Assembly: GCF_016653355.1 (NCBI RefSeq)
Contig: NZ_NHSK01000233.1
Coordinates: forward strand, 1-41,693
Source: Rhodoplanes elegans
Lineage (GTDB): Bacteria; Pseudomonadota; Alphaproteobacteria; Rhizobiales; Xanthobacteraceae
Length of the DNA: 41,693 nucleotides
Direction: 5' to 3'
In this document: positions 33,913 to 41,693 of the stretch, piece after piece
How the letters are laid out: every line of letters begins with the position of its first letter
How positions within the stretch are numbered: the stretch's first letter is position 1
Notes under the pieces: generated by a model
The model's input: the letters and a program-made list of their open reading frames with translations, nothing else
Told to the model about the DNA's origin: nothing
The model's database searches: none
Program-made: the position numbers and the translations under genes

Positions 33913-36900
33913 ATGTTCTCGCATCTGATGACCACCAGACGGTTCGCCCCCCTGTTCTGGTGCCAGTTCTTCAGCGCCTTCAACGACAACTTCCTGAAGA
34001 ACTCGCTGGTCTTCCTGATCCTCTATCGGATGACGGGCTCGAACTCGGAAGCCCTCATCACGCTCGCCGGCGCCACGCTGATCTTCCCGTTCTTCGTCCT
34101 GTCGGCCGTCGGCGGCGAGATCGCCGACCGCTACGACAAGGCGATCGTGGCGCGCTGGCTGAAGCTCGCCGAGATCCCGGTGGCGCTGTTCGCGGTGCTC
34201 GGCTTCTGGCTGCACTCGATCGCGCTCCTGTTCGTCGCGCTGTTCCTGATCGGCGTCATCGCCGCGCTGTTCGGCCCGATCAAGTACGGCATCCTGCCCG
34301 ACCATCTGGAGCGCTCCGAGCTGCCGGCCGGCAACGCCCTGGTCGAGGGCGCCACCTTCCTGGCGATCCTGCTCGGCACCATCGTTGGCGGCCTCGCGTC
34401 CAAGGACGGCGGCGACCCGGCCTCCTTCGCCGGGCTGATGATGATCGTCGCGATCCTGTGCTGGCTCTCGGCCCTGCTGATCCCCCGGACCGGACAGGCC
34501 GCGCCGAACCTGACGATCGACACCAACATCGTGCGCTCGACCGCGCGGCTGATGGGCGAATTGAAGGCCGAGCGGCGGCTGTGGTGGTCGGCCCTCGTGG
34601 TCTCCTGGTTCTGGCTCACCGGTGCGATCGCGCTCTCGCTGATGCCGCCGCTGATCAAGACCACGCTCGGCGCCGCCGAGGAGGTGATCACGGTCTATCT
34701 CGCAGTGTTCTCGATCGGCATCGCGGCCGGCTCGGCGCTCGCCGCCTGGCTCGCCGCCGGCCGCATCGTGCTGCTGCCGACCGTTCTCGGCGCCGCGCTG
34801 CTCGGCATCCTGTGCATCGATCTCGGCTGGTGGATGTCGGGCGTCGCGAGTCCGGTGCAGGGCCGCGGCATTTCCGAGGTGCTCGGCTCGGTGCGCGGCA
34901 TCCATGTCGGCTTCGACCTGTTCGGCATGGCGGTCGCCGGCGGCCTGTTCATCGTGCCGGCCTTCGCGGCCATGCAGGCCTGGGCCGGCGCCGACCACCG
35001 CGCCCGGGTGATCGCCGCCAACAACGTTCTCAACGCCGCCTTCATGGTGGCGGCCGGCATCTTCGTCGCCGTCCTGCAGCTCGCCGGCCTCGCGCCGGCG
35101 ACGCTGTTCATGCTGCTCGGCGTCGCCAACCTGGTCGTCGGATACGCGATCTTCAAGACGCTGCCGACCAACCCGGTGCGCGATTTTCTCTCGACGGTCG
35201 CGCGCGCGTTCTTCCGCGCCGAGGTGCACGGGCTCGAGAACATCGAGAAGGCCGGACCGAACGCCATCATCGCGCTCAATCACGTGAGCTTCCTGGACGC
35301 GCCCTTCGCGCTGTCGGTGCTGCCCAAGGATCCGGTGTTCGCGATCGACTGCCACATCGCCGAGCGCTGGTGGGTGAAGCCGTTCCTGCGCTTCACCCGC
35401 GCCATGCCGATCGACCCGACCAATCCGTGGGGCACCCGCCAGCTCATCCACGCCGTGCAGGGCGGCGACAGCCTGATCATCTTCCCGGAGGGCCGCATCA
35501 CGGTCACCGGGAGCTTGATGAAGATCTACGACGGCGCCGGCCTGATCGCCGACAAGTCCGGCGCCATGGTGGTGCCGGTGCGCATCAAGGGGCTGGAGCA
35601 GACGCCGTTCTCGCGCCTGAAGGACCATCAGGTCCGCCGCCGCTGGTTCCCCAAGATCACGATGACCATCCTGCCGCCGGTGCGGATTTCGGTGCCCGAA
35701 GAACTGCGCGGAAAAAAGCGCCGCGTCGCCGCGGGCGCCGCGCTCTACCGGGTGATGTCCGACCTGATCTTCCGCACCACCGAGATGGACTGCACCGTGT
35801 TCGAGGCGATGGTGCATGCCGGCGAGTTCCACGGCATGAGCCGCATCGCCATCGAGGACCCGGTGTCGGGCGCCCTCACCTACAAGCGCATGCTGGTCGG
35901 CGCCGCGGTGCTCGGCCGCAAGCTCTCGGTCCATGCCGGACCCGGCGAGTATCTCGGCGTGCTCTTGCCGAACGCCAACGGCGCCGCCGTGACGCTGCTC
36001 GGCCTGATGTGGGCCGGCCGCGTGCCGGCGATCCTCAACTTCTCGGCCGGACCGACCAACATCCGGGCCGCCTGCAAGGCCGCCGGGCTCACCACGGTCG
36101 TCACCTCGCGCGCCTTCATCGAGAAGGGCCGGCTCGATCACGTGATCGCGGCGCTCGCGCCCGACTACCGTATCGTCTACCTGGAAGACGTGCGACCGAC
36201 CGTGACGACGCTCGACAAGCTCAAGGCCCTGCGCGAGTTCAGGACGCCGCTGGTGGCGCGGCAGCCGTCCGACCCCGCCGCCGTGCTGTTCACGTCGGGC
36301 TCCGAGGGCGTGCCGAAGGGCGTCGTGCTGTCGCACCGGAACATCCTGTCGAACGCCGCCCAGGCCAAGGCGATCGTCGACTTCGGCTACTCCGATAAGC
36401 TGTTCAACGTGCTGCCGGTGTTCCACGCCTTCGGCCTGACGGCGGGCTTCATCCTGCCGCTGGTCAACGGCGTGCACGTCTATCTCTATCCCTCGCCGCT
36501 GCACTACCGGCTGGTGCCCGAGCTGGTCTACGCGACCAACGCGACCATCATGTTCGGCACCGACACGTTCCTCAACGGCTACGCCCGCACCGCGAACCCC
36601 TACGATTTCCGCTCGCTGCGCTACATCTTCGCCGGCGCCGAGGCCGTCAAGGAGGCGACCCGCAAGACCTACATGGAGAAGTTCGGCGTGCGCATCCTGG
36701 AGGGCTACGGCGTCACCGAGGCGGCGCCCGTGATCGCGCTCAACACGCCGATGTTCAACAAGTTCGGCACGGTCGGCCGGCTCTTCCCCGGCATCGAGGC
36801 GCGGCTCGACAAGGTCGAGGGCGTCGACGAGGGCGGCCGGCTCTACATCCGCGGGCCGAACGTGATGGTCGGCTACCTGAAGGTCGACAAGCCCGGCGTG

Positions 36901-37314
36901 ATCGAGCCGCCGCACGAGGGCTGGCACGACACCGGCGACATCGTGACCATCGATGCCGAGGGCTATGTGGCGATCAAGGGCCGGGCGAAGCGCTTCGCCA
37001 AGGTGGGCGGCGAGATGATCTCGCTCGCCGCCGTGGAGACGATCGCGTTCGACCTGTGGCCGGACGCGCTGCATGCCGTCGCCACCATCCCGGACGCCCG
37101 CAAGGGCGAGAAGCTGATCATGGTGACGACCCAGAAGGGCGCCACCCGCTCCGACTTCATCGCCTTCGCGAAGTCGCGCGGCGCGTCCGAGATGCTGATC
37201 CCGGCCGAGTTCGTCCATGTCGAGAAGATGCCGCTGCTCGGCTCCGGCAAGGTCGACAACCTCACGGTCGTCCAGATGGTGCGCGAGCGCGCCAAGCTGG
37301 AGGGCGCGGCGTAG
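33913..37314 (+). CDS. aas: LplT-PlsC-Aas fusion: lysophospholipid transporter / acyltransferase / acyl-ACP synthetase
   Basis: 1133 residues in three parts. Residues 1-405: an LplT-like MFS lysophospholipid flippase (MFSHLMTTRRFAPLFWCQFFSAF start, FNDNFLKNSLVF, FGPIKYGILPDHL). Residues about 430-610: PlsC acyltransferase, with H457-x4-D462 in NHVSFLDAPF and FPEGRIT from 524. Residues about 650-1125: acyl-activating enzyme with the AMP-binding motif FTSGSEGVPKG (793-803) and the C-terminal GEMISLAAVE segment. Together they import and reacylate lysophosphatidylethanolamine, as LplT and Aas do separately in E. coli. Start has AGGA upstream. The length and order are typical of the alphaproteobacterial fusion. 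No break seen. Confidence 0.96.
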   Translation: MFSHLMTTRRFAPLFWCQFFSAFNDNFLKNSLVFLILYRMTGSNSEALITLAGATLIFPFFVLSAVGGEIADRYDKAIVARWLKLAEIPVALFAVLGFWLHSIALLFVALFLIGVIAALFGPIKYGILPDHLERSELPAGNALVEGATFLAILLGTIVGGLASKDGGDPASFAGLMMIVAILCWLSALLIPRTGQAAPNLTIDTNIVRSTARLMGELKAERRLWWSALVVSWFWLTGAIALSLMPPLIKTTLGAAEEVITVYLAVFSIGIAAGSALAAWLAAGRIVLLPTVLGAALLGILCIDLGWWMSGVASPVQGRGISEVLGSVRGIHVGFDLFGMAVAGGLFIVPAFAAMQAWAGADHRARVIAANNVLNAAFMVAAGIFVAVLQLAGLAPATLFMLLGVANLVVGYAIFKTLPTNPVRDFLSTVARAFFRAEVHGLENIEKAGPNAIIALNHVSFLDAPFALSVLPKDPVFAIDCHIAERWWVKPFLRFTRAMPIDPTNPWGTRQLIHAVQGGDSLIIFPEGRITVTGSLMKIYDGAGLIADKSGAMVVPVRIKGLEQTPFSRLKDHQVRRRWFPKITMTILPPVRISVPEELRGKKRRVAAGAALYRVMSDLIFRTTEMDCTVFEAMVHAGEFHGMSRIAIEDPVSGALTYKRMLVGAAVLGRKLSVHAGPGEYLGVLLPNANGAAVTLLGLMWAGRVPAILNFSAGPTNIRAACKAAGLTTVVTSRAFIEKGRLDHVIAALAPDYRIVYLEDVRPTVTTLDKLKALREFRTPLVARQPSDPAAVLFTSGSEGVPKGVVLSHRNILSNAAQAKAIVDFGYSDKLFNVLPVFHAFGLTAGFILPLVNGVHVYLYPSPLHYRLVPELVYATNATIMFGTDTFLNGYARTANPYDFRSLRYIFAGAEAVKEATRKTYMEKFGVRILEGYGVTEAAPVIALNTPMFNKFGTVGRLFPGIEARLDKVEGVDEGGRLYIRGPNVMVGYLKVDKPGVIEPPHEGWHDTGDIVTIDAEGYVAIKGRAKRFAKVGGEMISLAAVETIAFDLWPDALHAVATIPDARKGEKLIMVTTQKGATRSDFIAFAKSRGASEMLIPAEFVHVEKMPLLGSGKVDNLTVVQMVRERAKLEGAA

Positions 37315-37335
37315 CGCCACGCCGGCGCCTCCGAG

Positions 37336-37482
37336 ACCCTCTCCCTGAGGGAGAGGGTCGGGCGTCCGCGAAGCGGACGACCGGGGTGAGGGTTTACGGC
37401 GCCAGTTGGATGCCTCGGCACCCCCTCACCCGGATCTCGCGCCTGTCGCGCGAGATCCGACCTCTCCCCGCTGGGGAGAGGT
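37336..37482. repeat. Family B palindromic repeat between aas and TonB-receptor gene
   Basis: Hairpins in order: CCCTCTCCCTGAGGGAGAGGG, GTCCGCGAAGCGGAC, facing GGGGTGAGGG / CCCCTCACCC, CTCGCGCCTGTCGCGCGAG, CCTCTCCCCGCTGGGGAGAGG. It lies between two convergent genes and can end transcription from both sides. Confidence 0.75.
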
Positions 37483-37518
37483 GAATCTGTCGTCTGCCCA
37501 AAGAACGACGACGATCTT

Positions 37519-39705
37519 TCAAAAATTCGCCCCGACGCGCAGCATGAAGGTCCGCCCCGGCTGCGGATAGGCGTTGTAGACGCCGTACTTGCTGCCGAAG
37601 CCGTCCGGATAGGGGCTGGCGACCGCGTAGTCGAAATAGTCCTCGTTCAAGAGGTTCTGCACGGCGAACGACCAGAAGTAGCGGTCCCACTCACCGGCGA
37701 TCTTGGCGTCGAGGATCGTGTAGGTCGGCGTCATCGGCTGGAGGTTGCGGCTGTCGTTGTCCATGCGGCGCGAGCCGACGAAACGCACGTCGCCGGTGAA
37801 CACCAGGCGATTGTCCAGGATGTTCCACACGACGCCGACGCCGGCCGTGTTGCGCGCGACGAGCGGCACGTCGTTGCCGGCATAGACGCCCTCGCGGAAC
37901 ACGGCGCGCGTATAGGCGTAGCTGCCCTTCAGCCGCACCGTGTCGGAGACCCGCATGGTCGCCAGCGCCTCGGAGCCGTAGCGCCGGGTCGGATCGAGAT
38001 TCACGTTGGTGGTGGTGAACGGCGAGTAGAAGATCTCGTTCTCGAGATTCATGTCGTAGATGCTCCACTGCAGGAACATCGGGCCGGCCGTCACCTTCAC
38101 GCCCGCCTCCCAGTCGCGCGAGGTCTGTGTCTTGAGCGCGAAATTGCTCGGCATGCCGTAGGGCGCGCTGCCGATGCGCTCGTCGACGTTCGGCACCCGG
38201 AAGCTCTGCGCGGTGCGGCCGAACAGCGTGAGCTGCTGGTTGAAGCGGTGCTCGATGCCGATGTGCCAGGCGCGGTTGGTCTGGGTGTCGTCGAGCGGGT
38301 TTGCCTGCACGACGGTCGGGAAGCCGAAGTAGAGATAGCCCGGTGCCGTCGCGTTCACGGCGTCGCGCGCCGACAGCGAGGTCCGCTGCACGCGCCCGCC
38401 GACCGAGACGTCGGTCGTGGAGAACAGCGTCACCGTGTTCATCGTGTAGGCGGCGAGCGAGGTCTGGTCGAGATCGTACTGATGCAGCGCCGCCGCGCCC
38501 TCCATCAGGGCGCGCGGCGACGAATAGTCGGTGTGATAGACGTCGACGCCGCTCAGCGACTTCAGCGGCAGGCCGAACGCCGTGGTGTCGACCTTCAGGC
38601 GCGGCGTCACGGACGAGGTGACGAGCGAGGACTCGAAATAGGACGTGTCGTAGGCCGAGCCGATCTGCTGCCGGCAGGCGGCGTTGTAGACGCCCGTGAA
38701 GGTGTCGAGGCAGGACGGGAAATAGGCCGCCTGCTGCTTGCGGACCCGCACGCCGCCGTCGACGATCAGCTCGGCACCCGGCGCCAGGTCGTAGGTGATG
38801 CCGGTGGTGGCGGTCGCCTGCTGCTGGTTGGCGAAGTCCCACGGCGTGTTGGTGCCCCGCCGGTCGTTGGCGAGCTGATTCAGCCCGAACCACGGGTCGA
38901 CGCGGCGGCCGGCCGGAAGCCCGAGCACCTGATCGCTCAGCGTCGTGTTGAGATAGAAGCTGCCCCAGTCGCGGGTGTAGCGATAGTCGCCGCCTGCGTT
39001 GGTCTGATGATACTGGCCGTTGTCGCGATAGCCGTCGGAGCGCACCGCATTGGCATAGAGCGCCAGCGCGTGCGGCCCGCTCGACGCGAAGGCGGTGCCG
39101 CGTCCCTCGACCTGGTTGAACGAGCCGTAGGCGACCTCGGCGCGGGCGCCGTTCGGCCGTCCGGTCGCCTTCTTGGTGACGATGTTGATGACGCCTCCGA
39201 CGGCGCCGTCGCCGTACAGCACGCCGCCGGAGTTGCCGCGCGTCACCTCGATGCGCTCGACCGAGTTGATCGGCACCGAGCCCCAGTCGAAGGTCTGCAG
39301 GTCGGGCAGATCGACGCGGCGTCCGTCGATCAGGATCAGCGTGTTCTGCGCGCCGGTGGCGCCGAAGCCGCGGATGTCGACGGTGGCACGCGCCCCGTTG
39401 ACGCCGCCGTAGAGGTTCGAGACCTGGACACCGGGCTCGCGGGCCAGGATGCCCGGGATCGTCTGCTCGGGCGAGCGCTCGATCTCCTCGGCCGTGATCA
39501 CGGTCGTGGACGCACCCGTGATCCCGAGCGCACCGCCGGCGCCGCCGCCGAGGCGCGTCGCGGTGACGTAGAGGTCGGGAAGCGTCGTGTCGGTCGCCGC
39601 CGTCTGGGCCTGCGCGGCGCCGGCGAGAAACGCGGTGCTGCCGAGCAGAACGGCGAGGCCGGCGGCGCGGGCCGCCCTAGCGCGGTTCGAATGGTCGTGG
39701 GTCAT
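37519..39705 (-). CDS. btuB: TonB-dependent receptor, probably for cobalamin (BtuB-like)
   Basis: 728 residues. Signal peptide 1-34 (AAGLAVLLGSTAFLAGAAQAQ), TonB box DLYVTATR near 44-51, plug domain at about 60-180 (AEEIERSPEQTIPGILAREPGVQV; DIRGFGATGAQNTLILIDGRRV; VPINSVERIEVTRGNSGGVLYGDGAVGGVINIVTK) and a 22-strand barrel ending in Phe (LRVGANF). It passes a ligand through the outer membrane with energy from TonB. Cobalamin is inferred from the riboswitch upstream. It is longer than E. coli BtuB (614), so other corrinoids or an unusual substrate remain possible. Start at 39705 (GAAGGA upstream) is preferred to ATG 39732. No btuFCD or cob genes are in the window. Confidence 0.93.
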   Translation of the reverse strand: MTHDHSNRARAARAAGLAVLLGSTAFLAGAAQAQTAATDTTLPDLYVTATRLGGGAGGALGITGASTTVITAEEIERSPEQTIPGILAREPGVQVSNLYGGVNGARATVDIRGFGATGAQNTLILIDGRRVDLPDLQTFDWGSVPINSVERIEVTRGNSGGVLYGDGAVGGVINIVTKKATGRPNGARAEVAYGSFNQVEGRGTAFASSGPHALALYANAVRSDGYRDNGQYHQTNAGGDYRYTRDWGSFYLNTTLSDQVLGLPAGRRVDPWFGLNQLANDRRGTNTPWDFANQQQATATTGITYDLAPGAELIVDGGVRVRKQQAAYFPSCLDTFTGVYNAACRQQIGSAYDTSYFESSLVTSSVTPRLKVDTTAFGLPLKSLSGVDVYHTDYSSPRALMEGAAALHQYDLDQTSLAAYTMNTVTLFSTTDVSVGGRVQRTSLSARDAVNATAPGYLYFGFPTVVQANPLDDTQTNRAWHIGIEHRFNQQLTLFGRTAQSFRVPNVDERIGSAPYGMPSNFALKTQTSRDWEAGVKVTAGPMFLQWSIYDMNLENEIFYSPFTTTNVNLDPTRRYGSEALATMRVSDTVRLKGSYAYTRAVFREGVYAGNDVPLVARNTAGVGVVWNILDNRLVFTGDVRFVGSRRMDNDSRNLQPMTPTYTILDAKIAGEWDRYFWSFAVQNLLNEDYFDYAVASPYPDGFGSKYGVYNAYPQPGRTFMLRVGANF

Positions 39706-39904
39706 TCCTGTCGTCCTTCGCGAAAGGGTCATGCGGTTCGGGTTGCATGAGCCGACGCGAAAGACGCCCGTCCGGCCGTCCCGGCCGATCGGTGTCCAAA
39801 CGCTTCACGAGACGAACGAGCATAGCGGTCCCCGCGCCGGTCACGGTGTCACCGCTGCGAAAGACCGCTCCGTATGGGGCTTCCCGCCCACCGGTTGGGT
39901 GACT

Positions 39905-40085
39905 GTGCGGGCAGGTCTCCTGGCTCGCGGGTCGTCGCTGCATCCGGCCTTCCCGGTTTCCCAGTGGCCACGGTGGATGCGGCTCGCCGCTCACAGTTGC
40001 GGGTCCAGCCACGGCTTCACGACCCTCGCGGGGCGCGTTCCGTGTTCCCTCTTTCCTCCCGGCGGTCGCCCGCCGGGAACCAGCA
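39905..40085 (-). ncRNA. Cobalamin riboswitch
   Basis: Read on the minus strand: GGTTCCCGGCGGGCG at the 5' end, GAAAGAGGGAACACGG, CCCGCAACTGTGAGCGGCGAGCC (39982-40003), GGGAAACCGGGAAGGCCGGAT, then the B12 box GCCAGGAGACCTGCC (39910-39924). These are the conserved blocks of the adenosyl/hydroxo-cobalamin aptamer, in order. It lies in the 5' leader of the TonB receptor gene, about 200 bases upstream of its start, and would lower expression when corrinoid is plentiful. The control element (terminator or ribosome-site sequestration) was not resolved. Confidence 0.95.
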
Positions 40086-40187
40086 CACGCGCACCTTCGG
40101 TCGCCCGCGCCCCGCGCGTCAATCGTGCAGGCCCCGACCCGAGTGCATTAGCCGGAGAAGTGTTGCGCGAAGCCCACACCCGGCAGA

Positions 40188-40296
40188 GTCATTCCGGGGC
40201 GTGTGCCGTGAGGCGCACGAACCCGGAATCCAACCAAGTCCTTCGGATTTGCCCGCTGGATTCCGGGTTCGCACCTTCGGTGCGCCCCGGAATGAC
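40188..40296. repeat. Dispersed palindromic repeat, family A copy 2
   Basis: Ends GTCATTCCGGGGCG and CGCCCCGGAATGAC, inner pair GAACCCGGAATCCA and TGGATTCCGGGTTCG. Partner of 1077-1179. Placed 30 bases beyond the cutA stop and ahead of the riboswitch, so it probably terminates or protects the cutA transcript. Confidence 0.8.
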
Positions 40297-40325
40297 GGCG
40301 TCCGGAGCAACCTGGAACACGGTCT

Positions 40326-40661
40326 TCAGTCCGCGGCGTCGTCCGCCTTGGTCTCCGCCAGGAGCCAGCCGAGATAGGCCTGGTCGACGCTCTCGATCGG
40401 CAGCACCAGGATCGCCGGGGTGGTGTAGGAGTGGCGCGCCTTCACGGCGGCCCGCACCTCCTCGGCGCGCGACGCCCGGGTCTTGATCAGCATCACGACC
40501 TCCTCGCCGCGCTCGATCGCACCCTCCCAGCGATAGAGCGAGACCATGCCGGGCAGGATGTTGACGCAGGCGGCGAGCCGCGCCTCGACCAGCGCGCGTC
40601 CGGTCTCCTCCGCCTCGACAAGCCCCGGAAAGGTCGTATAGACGAACACCACCCGTTCCAT
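40326..40661 (-). CDS. cutA: Divalent-cation tolerance protein CutA
   Basis: 111 residues, the usual length. Family marks: [21 protein letters not shown] at the start, [21 protein letters not shown] (29-47, the diagnostic segment) and [11 protein letters not shown] (53-63). Forms trimers of the ferredoxin-like fold in the cytosol; the copper-tolerance role in E. coli is not firmly established. The start has AAAGGAG six bases upstream. Divergent from nadK with 78 bases between, both close to the divergent promoter. Confidence 0.96.
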   Translation of the reverse strand: MERVVFVYTTFPGLVEAEETGRALVEARLAACVNILPGMVSLYRWEGAIERGEEVVMLIKTRASRAEEVRAAVKARHSYTTPAILVLPIESVDQAYLGWLLAETKADDAAD

Positions 40662-40739
40662 CGCCACTCCTTTCGCGTCGGCGGCGGTGCGGCGCCGGTA
40701 TCGCACGAACCGCCGAACGATCCGCCGCACGAGCCGCGC

Positions 40740-41522
40740 ATGACCCATCTGCCTGCCGAGATCGAGCGGATCGCCTTCGTGGCGAGCCAGACGCCCGAGG
40801 CGACCGCGGCCCTCGCCCGGCTGACCCAGCGCTACGGCAATGTCGATCCGCACGAGGCCGACGTCATCGTCGCGCTCGGCGGCGACGGCCTGATGCTCAA
40901 GACCCTGCACGTCTTCATGAGCACCGGCAAGCCGATCTACGGCATGCATCGCGGCACCGTCGGCTTCCTGATGAACGAGTATCACGAGCACGGGCTGAAG
41001 GAGCGGCTGCACGACGCCGAGGCGACCGTGATCCACCCGCTGCTGATGCGCGCCCTCGACGTCGACGGCGGCGGCCACGAGTACCGCGCCATCAACGAGG
41101 TCTCGCTGTTCCGCCAGACCTACCAGGCCGCGCGGCTCGACGTGATGGTCGACGGCAAGATGCGGCTGCGCGAGCTCACGGCCGACGGCATCATGGTGGC
41201 GACGCCGGCCGGCTCGACGGCCTACAATCTCTCCACCGGCGGCCCGATCATCCCGATCGGCTCGCCGCTGCTCGCCCTCACCCCGATCAGCGCGTTCCGG
41301 CCGCGGCGCTGGCGCGGCGCGCTCCTGCCCGACTCGGCCGTGGTGACCATCGAGGTGCTGGAGGCCGACAAGCGGCCGGTCGCCGCCGTCGCCGACCACG
41401 ACGAGGTGCGCTCGGTCAAGCACGTCGAGATCCGCATGGACCATGCGATCGAGATGCTGATGCTGTTCGACCCCGGCCACAATCTCGACGAGCGCATCCT
41501 GCGCGAGCAGTTCAGCCATTGA
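40740..41522 (+). CDS. nadK: NAD kinase
   Basis: 260 residues, cytosolic, converts NAD+ to NADP+ with ATP or, in some members, polyphosphate. Marks: GGDG at 47-50 ([12 protein letters not shown]), N119-E120 in AINEVSLFR, and [17 protein letters not shown] from 154. The C-terminal [15 protein letters not shown] is normal. The ATG at 40740 is the natural start (family N-terminus [12 protein letters not shown]); its ribosome site is weak. The in-frame extension from 40431 overlaps cutA antisense and is rejected. Confidence 0.97.
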   Translation: MTHLPAEIERIAFVASQTPEATAALARLTQRYGNVDPHEADVIVALGGDGLMLKTLHVFMSTGKPIYGMHRGTVGFLMNEYHEHGLKERLHDAEATVIHPLLMRALDVDGGGHEYRAINEVSLFRQTYQAARLDVMVDGKMRLRELTADGIMVATPAGSTAYNLSTGGPIIPIGSPLLALTPISAFRPRRWRGALLPDSAVVTIEVLEADKRPVAAVADHDEVRSVKHVEIRMDHAIEMLMLFDPGHNLDERILREQFSH

Positions 41523-41540
41523 GCTTCGACAGACTCGGTC

Positions 41541-41574
41541 GTCCCGGGGCGCGGCGAAGCCGCGAGCCCGGGAC
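41541..41574 (+). terminator. Hairpin repeat after nadK
   Basis: GTCCCGGGGCGCGGC-GAA-GCCGCGAGCCCGGGAC, a near-perfect stem of about 15 pairs, 18 bases beyond the nadK stop. No T-run follows, so it may act as a Rho-assisted or stabilising hairpin. It belongs to the dispersed repeats of this genome. Confidence 0.6.
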
Positions 41575-41693
41575 CCATATGTGGACGGCCCCCGTGCAGC
41601 AAGAGATTTTCAGAACGGATCGGATCGCTTGCGTCCATATGTTCGGCCTGTCGGTGCGGCCACTCGCGGCCGCTGGCCAAGATGGTTTCCGCG

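Noticed and set aside
33637-37320. A 1227-residue open frame on the minus strand
   Set aside because: It is antisense to the LplT-PlsC-Aas gene; its product is His/Gly/Arg-rich with no family pattern, an artefact of high G+C at third positions.
41574-41642. Inverted copies of CATATG-type sequence near the window end as a mobile element end
   Set aside because: The facing segments (CCATATGTGGACG and CGTCCATATG) are short and the sequence is cut by the window edge; too little to support an element.

Overview
This is a high-G+C chromosomal segment (roughly 70% G+C by eye) from an alphaproteobacterium, most likely a member of the Hyphomicrobiales in the Nitrobacteraceae/Xanthobacteraceae part of the order. 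The grounds are codon use, the set of genes (guaB, an MdtD-like transporter, rlmE and ppx near each other, a short Ppx/GppA, a TIGR03808-like beta-helix protein, an LplT-PlsC-Aas fusion) and several families of intergenic palindromic repeats typical of that order. I cannot name the genus. No IS element, prophage or CRISPR array is visible.

Layout. 1-4.8 kb: the end of an amidase gene, then a minus-strand run of ppk2, a TIR/deoxyribosyltransferase-like gene, a DUF2188 gene and guaB. The middle pair is low in G+C and looks inserted. 5-9.5 kb: a secreted TPR protein, a Pmp3-like membrane peptide, an MdtD-like efflux pump, an unrecognised cysteine-containing protein and a short PhnA-like protein amid repeats. 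9.8-16 kb: rlmE and ppx, divergent from a solitary molybdenum hydroxylase large subunit followed by an MFS transporter. 16-22 kb: a single-domain globin, a tRNA-Thr, and two clan CD cysteine peptidases (a TPR-CHAT protein and an exported caspase-like protein) pointing at each other across a 50-residue membrane ORF. 22-29.5 kb: treZ, mgtC, an orphan HWE-type histidine kinase, a small secreted protein, a short-chain dehydrogenase with a ruined active site, a Tll0287-like c-heme protein and a small membrane protein. 29.8-37.3 kb: an EF-hand protein, an old yellow enzyme coupled to a leaderless beta-helix protein, a zinc-ribbon protein and the LplT-PlsC-Aas fusion. 37.5-41.5 kb: a cobalamin-riboswitch-controlled TonB-dependent receptor, cutA and nadK.

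How they fit together. Ppk2 and Ppx handle polyphosphate; GuaB and NadK serve nucleotide and cofactor supply; RlmE and tRNA-Thr serve translation; the Aas fusion remodels phospholipids; the receptor imports corrinoid. The accessory loci of most interest are the DUF2188/TIR-like pair, the CHAT/caspase locus, the degenerate dehydrogenase and the orphan molybdenum hydroxylase subunit. All functions are read from sequence patterns and recall of families; no database search was possible.
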